Assembly (NCBI GenBank): GCA_026967495.1
Contig: CP114060.1
Coordinates: 558,001 to 622,000 of the forward strand
Direction: 5' to 3'
DNA length: 64,000 nt
Source: Rouxiella badensis
GTDB taxonomy: Bacteria; Pseudomonadota; Gammaproteobacteria; Enterobacterales; Enterobacteriaceae
Shown: piece after piece, positions 56,229-64,000 of the stretch
Numbering within the stretch: position 1 is the first letter of the stretch
How the letters are laid out: every line of letters begins with the position of its first letter
Notes under the pieces: model-generated
What the model was told of the DNA's origin: nothing
Database searches by the model: none
What the model saw: the letters and a program-made list of their open reading frames with translations, nothing else
Program-made: the position numbers and the translations under genes

Positions 56229-56945
56229 TTACAGCAGCGTGGTAAGGGACGCCAATGTGTTAATCTCGATATGTGGCAGCAGGCGCGCATCCGGAATGTG
56301 CATCAGGTTGCCTTCACGCAGGTTTATCCAGCAGGCCTGCATGCCGCAGCGCACAGAACCTGCGACGTCAGTAGTCAGGTCGTCACCAACGTGAAGAATG
56401 TGCGCCAGCGGCACATTCAGGCGTTCGGCTGCCAGGTGATACATGTCGCTCCACGGCTTGGCGCGCCCGTCGCGACCGGCTACCAGCGTAAATTCGAAAT
56501 ACTTCGACAGGCCGAAAAGGTCGGGATTGGCATTGCCGTTGGTGATGGCCACCAGCGGAAATTTTTTGCCCAACGCGGTCAGCGTGTCGTGGGTTTCCTG
56601 CGGTACGTCGATGCGGCTGCGCCAGTGCGCGAAGTTCTGCATCGTCGCCTCTGCGCCCGCTTCGGCTTCTGCCTCACTCAGCCCGCGACGCAGCATGGTG
56701 TGATACAGCGCCTTGTGTCGCCACGCGGTAACATCATGATAAATTTCGGCATCTTGCTCCAGCAGTTCCGCACGTACCGCCCGCCACTCTGCCGATTCGA
56801 TATCCGCCGTCGCCGGATGATACTGGCGTAAAAACTGCATCGTTTCCGATTCAGTGCGAACGATGACCGGATAGTTGTCGTAGAGGGTGTCGTCGAGATC
56901 GAAGGTGATCGCCTCGATCTGCTGCAGGGGGCGGTAAAACTTCAT
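56229..56945 (-). CDS. yigB: YigB, HAD-family FMN/pyrimidine phosphatase
   Basis: 238 residues. Motif I is TFDLDDTLYDN, motif II AITNGN, and motif IV HVGDDLTTDVAGS. In E. coli YigB dephosphorylates FMN (and 5-amino-6-ribitylamino-uracil phosphate) and supports flavin metabolism. Its ATG overlaps the xerC stop (TGATG). It ends the lptM-dapF-yigA-xerC-yigB series; 121 bases separate it from uvrD. Confidence 0.93.
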   Translation of the reverse strand: MKFYRPLQQIEAITFDLDDTLYDNYPVIVRTESETMQFLRQYHPATADIESAEWRAVRAELLEQDAEIYHDVTAWRHKALYHTMLRRGLSEAEAEAGAEATMQNFAHWRSRIDVPQETHDTLTALGKKFPLVAITNGNANPDLFGLSKYFEFTLVAGRDGRAKPWSDMYHLAAERLNVPLAHILHVGDDLTTDVAGSVRCGMQACWINLREGNLMHIPDARLLPHIEINTLASLTTLL

Positions 56946-57856
56946 CAGGTTTTTCCTCGTTTAGCGCGGGGATGCGCGGCATCGTAAACCGACGCCAAAT
57001 GTTGAAAGTCGAGGTGGGTATAGATTTGCGTGGTGGAAAGGTTGGCGTGGCCCAACAGTTCCTGTACCGCGCGCAAATCCCCACTCGACTCCAGAACGTG
57101 TGTCGCAAAAGAGTGGCGAAGCTTATGGGGGTGAATATGGCTGTTAACGCCCTGCTTGACGCCCCACTCGGCAAAGCGTTTCTGCACGTTGCGGGTGGAG
57201 ATGCGACGGCCCTGATTAGACAGAAACATCGCGTCGTCTTCAGGCCCAAACAGGTCGCGCAGGGCAAGCCAGTTTTCAAGCCAGGTCACCGCCGTGCGGC
57301 CAATCGGCAGTTTGCGCTCCTTGCTGCCTTTACCCATTACCCAAATTTCACCGGAGGGCAGGTCGACGTGACCGAGATTGATGCCTACCAGCTCAGACAA
57401 ACGCAGGCCCGCGCCATACATGACTTCAAGCATCGCACGGTCGCGCACGGCGAGCGGATCGTTGAGGTCGATATTCAGCAGTTGGCCTACCTCGTCAACG
57501 TCAATGTTCTTGGGCAAATGACGCGGCGCACGCGGAGTAGAAATGCCTTTGGCGGGATTAGCCTGAAGGACGCCCTGATGCACCTGCCAGTCGAGAAAAC
57601 TGCGCAACGCCGAGAGACGCAGGGCGAGGCTGGAGGCACCGAGACCCGCACGCTTGCTGCGTGCGGTCAACATTCTGACCTTGGCAGCGTCGAGCTGCGC
57701 CCAGTCGGTCAGCTTGATGTCGTCGGCCATCGCTATCAACGCCTGAAGCTGGTGGTGATAACTGCTTTGCGTCAGCGGACTGAGCTGTCGCTCAACCCGC
57801 AGAAATCGTAAAAATGCCTCGACCGCGGGGAGCAGTGGCGAGTCAGTTTGGCTCAT
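56945..57856 (-). CDS. xerC: XerC, site-specific tyrosine recombinase
   Basis: 303 residues. N-terminal SAM-like core-binding domain (FLRFLRVERQLSPLTQSSYH), then the catalytic domain with Arg in GAGLRLSELVG, Lys in MGKGSKERKLP, HKLRHSFATH and LLGHANLSTTQIYTH, whose Tyr is the nucleophile. With XerD it resolves chromosome dimers at dif. It overlaps yigA by four bases. Confidence 0.97.
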   Translation of the reverse strand: MSQTDSPLLPAVEAFLRFLRVERQLSPLTQSSYHHQLQALIAMADDIKLTDWAQLDAAKVRMLTARSKRAGLGASSLALRLSALRSFLDWQVHQGVLQANPAKGISTPRAPRHLPKNIDVDEVGQLLNIDLNDPLAVRDRAMLEVMYGAGLRLSELVGINLGHVDLPSGEIWVMGKGSKERKLPIGRTAVTWLENWLALRDLFGPEDDAMFLSNQGRRISTRNVQKRFAEWGVKQGVNSHIHPHKLRHSFATHVLESSGDLRAVQELLGHANLSTTQIYTHLDFQHLASVYDAAHPRAKRGKT

Positions 57857-58558
57857 GCGCGTTCGATCCAGCGCGACAGCAGGCCCGGCAACATTTTGGC
57901 AAGCTGGTCGAGCATCACAGTGCCCATGCCCGCCTGATAGTGCTGCGGGTCACGGCTGCTGAAAATCAGCATGCCCAATTCGCCCTCTTCGCCCATCAGC
58001 GATAGTGCGACAGAGCCGACCGCCTTGGCCTGCGGCAGCACCAGTAACAGTTCCGGCCCGTTCAGGCTTCCGAGGAAGTGCTGAGTATCGCCCAGACGCT
58101 GGATGCGCAGTGACTCAAACGAGCTGCGAGTCAACGCCAGGTGAGTGAAGTCAGACGGTGCACCAATGCGCCAGCTTTCGCTGAACAACCGCACGTTGGC
58201 ACCGGCAAGACCAAGACCGCGACCCCAGCGTTGCAGACGATTAAGCATATCCTGCAGGCTGGTGGCGTCAGCCAGATTGGCCTGAAGCTCAATCAGTCGG
58301 CCGAACAAGGTTTCGTTAATGGTTGCCTGTTCCATCAACAGGGTAATTTCTTCTTCCAGTTGGGCAATCTGATTGCGCTGGCGTCCGAGCTGCCACTCAA
58401 CCAGTGAAATACTGCCTTTAACCGGATGCGGCACGTGCATCTGCTCAACGCTGCGCGCATTTCTGATGAAGAAATCCGGGTTTTGCAGCAGATACTGCAT
58501 CACCAGTTCGTCGTCGAGTCTCGGTTACGCTTTCAATCTGATCGTCAAGATTGTTCAT
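57853..58558 (-). CDS. yigA: YigA, DUF484 (GAF-like) protein (one indel)
   Basis: About 234 residues. It starts at an ATG that overlaps the dapF stop (ATGA) and reads MNNLDDQIESVTE. The frame breaks at plus-strand GAGTCTC (58516-58522), which should be GAGCTC. It continues LDDELVMQYLLQNPDFFIRN to RWIERA. The N-terminal helix, coiled segment and C-terminal GAF-like domain match E. coli YigA. Function is unknown, but it is conserved between dapF and xerC. Confidence 0.88.
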
Positions 58559-59379
58559 AGATGAATAAATCCGTCGTAAACATGGGTGGCAGGGCCGGTC
58601 ATATAAAGGGGATGACCCGGACCTTTCCAGCGAATGTCGAGGCTGCCTCCCGGCAGTTCCACCTGAACTTCCTCAGCGAGTAAACCCTGCTGTATTCCAA
58701 CCGCCACTGCCGCACAGGCACCGCTTCCACAGGCCTGCGTCTCGCCAGCGCCACGCTCATAAACGCGCAGCTTGACGCTGCTGCGGTCGATCACCTGCAT
58801 AAAGCCGACGTTGACGCGCTCAGGAAAACGTTCATGACTTTCGAGCAGCGGGCCAAGTTGTTCTACTCTGGCAGTGACTACGTCGTCAACCTGTAACACG
58901 CAGTGCGGGTTACCCATTGAGACCGCACCGCAGAGCACGGTGTGTTCTTCTGCGCGTAAAATATAGGTTTTTTCAGGCTTGGGCGCGCGGAAAGGAATTT
59001 GCTGAGGTTCGAATATTGGCTCGCCCATATTCACCTGCACCAGCTCATCTTCCGTGACCGTCAGGGTCATGCGCCCGTTCTGGGTGCTAACCTGAATATC
59101 GCGCTTGTTGGTCAGCCCTTTAATGCGCACAAATCGGGCGAAACAGCGGGCACCGTTACCGCACTGCATGACTTCACTCCCGTCGGCATTGAAGATGCGG
59201 TAGTGAAAGTCCAGTTCAGGATCGTAAGGCGGCTCGACGACCAACAGCTGATCGAAGCCCACGCCGCGGTTACGATCGGAAAGTCGACGGATCAGTTCGG
59301 GAGAGAAATAAACATTTTGAGTGACGGCGTCAACGACCATAAAGTCGTTGCCCAGGCCGTGCATTTTGGCGAACTGCAT
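58555..59379 (-). CDS. dapF: DapF, diaminopimelate epimerase
   Basis: 274 residues, the E. coli length. The two catalytic cysteines are in CGNGARCFARF and QACGSGACA. The N-terminus is MQFAKMHGLGNDFMVVDAV. It converts LL- to meso-diaminopimelate for lysine and peptidoglycan. It is coupled to yigA by an ATGA overlap and lies 58 bases downstream of lptM. Confidence 0.97.
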   Translation of the reverse strand: MQFAKMHGLGNDFMVVDAVTQNVYFSPELIRRLSDRNRGVGFDQLLVVEPPYDPELDFHYRIFNADGSEVMQCGNGARCFARFVRIKGLTNKRDIQVSTQNGRMTLTVTEDELVQVNMGEPIFEPQQIPFRAPKPEKTYILRAEEHTVLCGAVSMGNPHCVLQVDDVVTARVEQLGPLLESHERFPERVNVGFMQVIDRSSVKLRVYERGAGETQACGSGACAAVAVGIQQGLLAEEVQVELPGGSLDIRWKGPGHPLYMTGPATHVYDGFIHL

Positions 59380-59437
59380 ATCTTACTCCGCTTGACCCCT
59401 GGCTATCGCCAGACGTAATTACTCTGTGGCCTGCCGA

Positions 59438-59659
59438 TTAATAAAGTTGCCCACTGTTTTTGGCCGCATTTTGGTCTGGAGAAACACCCTGAGACTGTGT
59501 CTGACCGGACTTGTCATTGGTTACCACGACTTTTTTAGCATCGGCTTTATCTGCCGGAGGAAAGTAGAGGGGACCTTTTAATCCACAGCCAGAGAGCGCA
59601 AACAGGACCATCGAGGCCAGAGACCAGCGTAATGCGGTTTTCATGTTCAGATTTTTCAT
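59438..59659 (-). CDS. lptM: LptM (YifL), small outer membrane lipoprotein
   Basis: 73 residues from the chosen start. The lipobox is LFALSGC, followed by the diagnostic GLKGPLYFPPADKADAK and a polar tail rich in Gln and Asn. LptM helps LptD acquire native disulfides during assembly of the LPS translocon. Start choice is uncertain: ATGs at 59674, 59659 and 59644 are all in frame, the last giving a 20-residue signal peptide like E. coli. Between it and cyaA, where E. coli has cyaY, only 97 bases remain. Confidence 0.85.
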   Translation of the reverse strand: MKNLNMKTALRWSLASMVLFALSGCGLKGPLYFPPADKADAKKVVVTNDKSGQTQSQGVSPDQNAAKNSGQLY

Positions 59660-59800
59660 TGTGATTGTTTTCATTTTATCCAGGATCTGCGATTCACCGT
59701 CCAAGCTCTCTATAATCGCAGGTGGATCATGAAAAGCAATAGGAATCGATTATCAAAAATCGGCATCGCGCGCAGCGCCGTTCAGGATAAAAACGGCGGA

Positions 59801-62359
59801 TCAGTGGATTTGAAACTGCTGCGCCGGGCTGGCAGGTTCGGCACCGGCCTCAGGAACGACCGCGCACAGTTGAGACAGCACGTTGCTGCGGAAGGGAATG
59901 ACCTGCGTGCGGCCATCGATTGAAACAATCTGGTAGAACTGCGGCAGATTGAAGTTCACGAAGCTGGAACCATAGGTGAAACGGTCGTGCGATGACGAAT
60001 AGAAACGGCTGACGTCGCGCACCAGGTCCTCTTTGCTGCCTTCGCAGTGGTGATAAACCTCGACCCGATTCGACTCATCCAGGATATAGATGTTGAAACC
60101 GTCGTCGTCCGCGGTGGTCTCGAAGAAGAACTGAATAATCCCTTCGCTGGCATAGCCGTCTACCACTGACGGCAGATGCACCTGCGAGGTATCAACCTTC
60201 ACCGACAGGCCGTGCAGCTTGTTGTTCGAGATAGCGCCGTAAAACTCAATGGCGTTTTCCAGCTTTTGAACCGACACGCTCAGGCGCTCGAAGAACAGAC
60301 CCCAGGTCTGCCCGGAGACTCTCACCGCCTTGAATCGGCCCGGCTCGAGGCGTTTGCTCGAAAGACGCAGCTCAATGCATTCGGAAACCAGCTGCTGGAT
60401 ACGCGTGCGGATGAGGCCACGCAGGTGCTGGCTATAGCAGAAGACTTCAACGGCCTCCGGCGGCGCGGCATCCTGGTGCATCTTACCGAGAATGGTTTTT
60501 AGCGCCTCGAGCACCGCCTGCTCACTGTTGAAGTGCAGCGTACGCACTTCGTTCCACGAGTTGCGATACAACAGGTCGATGCTGCCGACCAGGCACTGCT
60601 GTTTCTCACCGAAGCTGAAGACGTCAAGTTTGCGGAAGTCAAAATGCACCACCTGATTGCGGAACGCTGCCGTCGGGTCATGCTCGAGATTGACGATAAT
60701 TGACAGGTGGCGAATTTCGCACGGGCTATACAGGGCCTTCGGCGTCGGCGCAGGCAAACGAATCGGGAAATGGTGCGACACGTCGGCCACCAGTTCGCGC
60801 AGTTTGGAAATATCGCACAGGTTGCCGCTCTTGATGTGCAGCCGCGTCGTCGGGGTCAGCAACCCGTTAAAGTAAGCCCACGCGACCAGCTTGCTGAGAT
60901 AGCGGTTATATTCCAGCGGCTGATGGCTGATAATTGAGTCCATCGACGGCGACTGGTTATACAGATACCAGCCGGTGCGATTAGCGCGACCAATAGGCAC
61001 GTGAATAAAGGTTAAGTCAGCCTCGGAGAGATCCGGGGAAATCTGCGGATTAACCAACGTCACTTTCCCCGGCAACGCTTCAAACGCCGCGTACAGCTTG
61101 CGGGTCAGCACGCCGATGTCCTGCGGGCTGGCGCTCACGCTCAGGTTATTGCGGCGCGCGAAACGAATCAGGTTACGGTAGCTCTGCATCATCGCATCGA
61201 GCAGCTCGTTGTGTGCCTCCCGCACGCGCTCAATCTTCCAGTTAGCGCGATTATCGAGAATCGCCAGACGCTCTTCGCTCCAGCCCCACTCGCTCACCAG
61301 CTGGGTGAGAATTTCACGACGCCAGCCAACCGAGGCACGCGGGCGGGACAGCTTCTCGTTGACCTTGAGATAGAAGCAGCGACGCACCAGGTCAAGGCGC
61401 GTAAAGTCTTCAACCTGAGTCAGATAGCGGGTCACGCGTTCGAGCATCATGCAGTAAGCATCGAGGCCGAAGCAGACAATTTCTCCCTGATGCAGGCGCT
61501 GTTTGATGTCCATTGCCAGCAGCTGGGTATTGGGATATTCCCAAGAATAGGCCTCGAGCAGCAGCGTTTTCAGCACCGCCTTATAAGGCGAGTCGATGCT
61601 TTTATACAGCTGCCACAGGCTGGCACCAAAATACTCTTCGGCAGACAGCGTGCTCAGGCCACCGAGGTCGAGCCATTCGTTCGGCGTCAACGCGCCCTGA
61701 GAATAGAGGGAAAGGACATACTCGTCGTAATGCGCTTCTTCTTCGCCAGGCACCATATTCCACAGAATACGCTTGCCTGCAAGACGAACCGCAGTACGGT
61801 AAAATTCATCAAGCAGCAGGATGTGTTGGGTTGAACCGCAGTCCTCACCGCTCAAACTGCCGCTTTCATTATGGCGAAAACGGTTTTCATCAATCAGGAA
61901 GAAGCTGACTTCAACGCCCAGCGAGGCGGCCCATTTCTCAAGCAGGCTGCACTTTTGCTGCAGGCGGTTGCGCTCTTCGTTATCGAGCCAGGATTGATGA
62001 CAGACCCAGATATCGAGGTCCGAGGTTTGGCTCTGGCCTATCGATGAGGTACTGCCCATAGAATAGACGCCGGTTATCGGCAGTTCGCCTTTAACGACCG
62101 GTTCAAACGGGCTGCCCCATTTCTCTTCGAGAGAGTTAATATAGGTAGTTTGGGTTTCGTCAGGCGTGAAAATACAGACACCATGGGGCACTTTACCTTC
62201 AAGGTAGCCCGGCATCAGCGGATGATGATGATGTAAGAGGACGGGCAACAGACTATAGACCTGCTGAAAAGCGGTACTCTGAGCCACTACGGCGCGGTCA
62301 ACGCGTAGCTGATTTATTGCATCCAATCTCTGCTTTAATGTCTCGATGTAGAGGTACAA
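59801..62359 (-). CDS. cyaA: CyaA, class I adenylate cyclase (UUG start)
   Basis: 852 residues (E. coli 848). The start codon is TTG, giving MYLYIETLKQRLDAINQLRV as in E. coli, where weak initiation limits cyclase level. The catalytic nucleotidyltransferase-like domain is N-terminal, with GSTSSIGQSQTSDLDIWVCH carrying the metal-binding DLD. The C-terminal half is the glucose-responsive regulatory domain (NRVEVYHHCEGSKEDLVRDV). The last 25 residues differ from E. coli. It is divergent from hemC, and a CRP site lies upstream. Confidence 0.97.
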   Translation of the reverse strand: MYLYIETLKQRLDAINQLRVDRAVVAQSTAFQQVYSLLPVLLHHHHPLMPGYLEGKVPHGVCIFTPDETQTTYINSLEEKWGSPFEPVVKGELPITGVYSMGSTSSIGQSQTSDLDIWVCHQSWLDNEERNRLQQKCSLLEKWAASLGVEVSFFLIDENRFRHNESGSLSGEDCGSTQHILLLDEFYRTAVRLAGKRILWNMVPGEEEAHYDEYVLSLYSQGALTPNEWLDLGGLSTLSAEEYFGASLWQLYKSIDSPYKAVLKTLLLEAYSWEYPNTQLLAMDIKQRLHQGEIVCFGLDAYCMMLERVTRYLTQVEDFTRLDLVRRCFYLKVNEKLSRPRASVGWRREILTQLVSEWGWSEERLAILDNRANWKIERVREAHNELLDAMMQSYRNLIRFARRNNLSVSASPQDIGVLTRKLYAAFEALPGKVTLVNPQISPDLSEADLTFIHVPIGRANRTGWYLYNQSPSMDSIISHQPLEYNRYLSKLVAWAYFNGLLTPTTRLHIKSGNLCDISKLRELVADVSHHFPIRLPAPTPKALYSPCEIRHLSIIVNLEHDPTAAFRNQVVHFDFRKLDVFSFGEKQQCLVGSIDLLYRNSWNEVRTLHFNSEQAVLEALKTILGKMHQDAAPPEAVEVFCYSQHLRGLIRTRIQQLVSECIELRLSSKRLEPGRFKAVRVSGQTWGLFFERLSVSVQKLENAIEFYGAISNNKLHGLSVKVDTSQVHLPSVVDGYASEGIIQFFFETTADDDGFNIYILDESNRVEVYHHCEGSKEDLVRDVSRFYSSSHDRFTYGSSFVNFNLPQFYQIVSIDGRTQVIPFRSNVLSQLCAVVPEAGAEPASPAQQFQIH

Positions 62360-62678
62360 GACTTTTCGCCTGATTTTCCAGTGTCTAGAAACAACCCCGT
62401 ATCCAAATCCGCCATTAGTTTTATAAACTTTAATTTAAAATAAGTATTTGACGGATTATTGCTGGAAACGTGATCAATTTAACACCTTGCTGTTTGACCG
62501 TAAAGGAAGTAAAGCACCACAATGACTGTTGCGCCTCTATACATTTTACTTCCTGAACTGCCATGTCACAAATTTCCCTGTTTACCCGTTCTAACTCCCT
62601 TGCCCATGGCATCCATCGCTGACACCTTCCCGCAGTCGGTGGTAGGATGGTCCGCAATATAGAAAAACGGTAAAAATC
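62360..62678. other. cyaA-hemC divergent intergenic region
   Basis: A 319-base gap that should hold promoters for both genes. Apart from the CRP site at 62469-62484 I can place no promoter with certainty. A TATTTT in an AT-rich stretch about 30 bases nearer cyaA is a possible -10. No ORF, repeat or RNA gene is evident. Confidence 0.5.
62469..62484 (-). promoter_or_regulatory. CRP operator of cyaA
   Basis: TGTTA-AATTGA-TCACG, with flanks AAGG and TTTCC, matches the E. coli cya P2 CRP site that I recall almost exactly. CRP-cAMP bound here represses cyaA, a negative feedback loop. Confidence 0.8.
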
Positions 62679-63620
62679 ATGGTAGACAAAATCATCCGAA
62701 TTGCCACACGTCAGAGTCCTTTAGCGCTGTGGCAGGCACATTATGTTCAAAGTCAGCTCAAGGCATTTCACCCTGATTTGCAGGTTGAATTAGTGCCTAT
62801 GGTGACCAAAGGCGACATTATTCTCGATACTCCGTTGGCGAAAGTGGGCGGTAAAGGCCTGTTCGTTAAAGAATTAGAGTTGGCCATGCTCGAGGGCCGC
62901 GCCGACATCGCCGTGCATTCAATGAAAGACGTGCCGGTAGAGTTTCCGGAAGGTCTCGGCCTGGTGACCATTTGCGAACGCGAAGACCCACGCGACGCCT
63001 TTGTTTCTAACCAGTTTGCCAGCCTCGCTGACCTGCCAGCGGGCAGCATCGTGGGCACTTCAAGCCTGCGACGCCAATGTCAGTTGCGCCAACAGCGTCC
63101 TGACCTGCAAATCCGCGACCTGCGCGGCAATGTGGGTACCCGTCTTTCCAAACTCGATAACGGTGATTACCACGCCATTATTCTGGCCGTCGCCGGGTTG
63201 AAACGTTTAGGCCTGGAGTCTCGCATCACGGCGGCACTGTCGGCGGAAGAGTGCCTGCCTGCCGTAGGACAAGGCGCGGTGGGGATTGAATGTCGTCTTG
63301 ACGACGTGCGCACCCGCGAACTGCTTGCTCCGCTGGCACACAGCGAAACCACGCTGCGCGTTATCGCCGAACGCGCGATGAACACCCGACTTGAGGGCGG
63401 CTGTCAGGTGCCTATCGGCAGCTACGCCGAACTGGAAGGCGATACGCTTTGGCTGCGTGCGCTGGTTGGCGCGCCGGACGGAAGCCAGATGGTTCGCGGC
63501 GAACGTCGCGGTCCCGCCTTTGAAGCAGAAAGCATGGGCATTAGCCTGGCCGAAGAACTGCTGAACGGCGGCGCGCGTGAAATCCTGCAGGAAGTCTACC
63601 AGGGCAACGCACCGAAATGA
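62679..63620 (+). CDS. hemC: HemC, porphobilinogen deaminase
   Basis: 313 residues, the E. coli length. The dipyrromethane cofactor cysteine is in LEGGCQVPIGSYA. RIATRQSPLALWQAHYVQ, VKELELAMLEGRADIAVHSM and GTSSLRRQCQLRQQRP are diagnostic. It polymerises four porphobilinogens to hydroxymethylbilane. It overlaps hemD by four bases (ATGA). Confidence 0.97.
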   Translation: MVDKIIRIATRQSPLALWQAHYVQSQLKAFHPDLQVELVPMVTKGDIILDTPLAKVGGKGLFVKELELAMLEGRADIAVHSMKDVPVEFPEGLGLVTICEREDPRDAFVSNQFASLADLPAGSIVGTSSLRRQCQLRQQRPDLQIRDLRGNVGTRLSKLDNGDYHAIILAVAGLKRLGLESRITAALSAEECLPAVGQGAVGIECRLDDVRTRELLAPLAHSETTLRVIAERAMNTRLEGGCQVPIGSYAELEGDTLWLRALVGAPDGSQMVRGERRGPAFEAESMGISLAEELLNGGAREILQEVYQGNAPK

Positions 63621-64000
63621 CTATCCTGGTGACCCGCCCCTCTCCTTCAGGAGAACAGCTTGTCGCCCGGCTGCGCCAGCTGGGCAGGGTTGCCTATCAC
63701 TCGCCGTTGATAGAGTTTGCACCGGGAAGCGAGCTTACCGCGCTGCCCGGCATGCTCGCCTCACTGGTGCCGCAGGACCTTATTTTTGTCCTTTCTCAGC
63801 ACGCGGTGAACTACGCCGACCGCGCAGTGCGTCAACATGCGCAACACTGGCCTGATTTTGTAAGCTATTATGCTATTGGAAGAACAACCGGTTTGCTGAT
63901 GCATCGCGCCACCAGCCTGCCTATTGTCTATCCGCAAGACGGTGAAACCAGCGAAACGCTGCTCCAGCTACCCGCCCTTCAGTCCCTCAAAGGCCGCAAT
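63617..64000 (+). CDS. hemD: HemD, uroporphyrinogen-III synthase (N-terminal 128 codons)
   Basis: The frame starts at an ATG overlapping the hemC stop and is open to the window end. It reads MTILVTRPSPSGEQLVARLR, then LIFVLSQHAVNYADRAV and YYAIGRTTGLLMHR, matching E. coli HemD. The enzyme closes hydroxymethylbilane with D-ring inversion. The C-terminal half lies outside the window. Confidence 0.94.
   Translation, partial: MTILVTRPSPSGEQLVARLRQLGRVAYHSPLIEFAPGSELTALPGMLASLVPQDLIFVLSQHAVNYADRAVRQHAQHWPDFVSYYAIGRTTGLLMHRATSLPIVYPQDGETSETLLQLPALQSLKGRN

Noticed and set aside
1..64000. CRISPR array, tRNA, rRNA, prophage or a novel multi-gene defence system
   Set aside because: No regularly spaced repeats, no recognised tRNA or rRNA sequence, and nearly every gene is a known chromosomal housekeeping gene in conserved order.

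Overview
The window is 64 kb of ordinary chromosome from an enterobacterium. Protein sequences, operator sites and gene order match Escherichia coli gene by gene. Details such as the RpoH N-terminus and one continuous block joining ugp/liv/rpoH/fts to the yigL-cyaA region suggest the Yersiniaceae side of Enterobacterales (Serratia, Yersinia, Rahnella or Rouxiella relatives). The genus is an inference. I see no rRNA, tRNA, CRISPR array, insertion sequence or prophage, and no obviously foreign island.

Layout. (1) 1-10.5 kb: start of ubiD, pepE, rfaH, the tatABCD operon, the ubiquinone cluster ubiE-ubiJ-ubiB, rmuC, a DedA membrane protein and a tyrosine-phosphatase-like gene. (2) 10.6-19.4 kb: udp with paired CRP sites, a dienelactone hydrolase (ysgA), a short-chain dehydrogenase, divergent metE/metR with MetJ boxes, and a divergent MFS transporter/LysR pair. 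(3) 19.4-31.3 kb: the glycerol-3-phosphate uptake operon ugpBAECQ with Pho boxes, a PLP aminotransferase, and the branched-chain amino acid operon livKHMGF. (4) 31.6-42.8 kb: panM, rpoH, ftsYEX, rsmD, yhhL, yhhN, zntA with its ZntR promoter, tusA, yhhQ behind a candidate preQ1 riboswitch, and dcrB. (5) 43-56 kb: yigL, pldB, rhtB/rhtC, recQ, pldA, yigI, rarD, an AbrB-family permease, corA with a long structured leader, a WbuC-type cupin and uvrD. (6) 56-64 kb: yigB-xerC-yigA-dapF-lptM, cyaA with a UUG start and a CRP operator, and hemC-hemD (hemD cut by the window end). The cyaY gene usually found between cyaA and lptM is absent.

Main unexpected signal. Eighteen genes are broken by single- or double-base indels, including essential ftsX and ftsY. 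They fall into two classes. About half are length errors in mononucleotide runs. The other ten restore the frame, and the residue expected from E. coli, if the local sequence is returned to GAGCTC or GAGCCC/GGGCTC, that is GRGCYC. I could find only four intact GRGCYC sites in the window. This points to a motif-specific sequencing artefact, most simply DNA methylation at GRGCYC read through a modification-sensitive platform, and so to a methyltransferase elsewhere in the genome. I annotate these genes as single CDS and not as pseudogenes.

The other items most worth checking are the preQ1-I-like aptamer in front of yhhQ and the corA leader, which has an 18-codon UUG-initiated ORF directly followed by hairpins. 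I did not find a new multi-gene defence, secretion or biosynthetic system.
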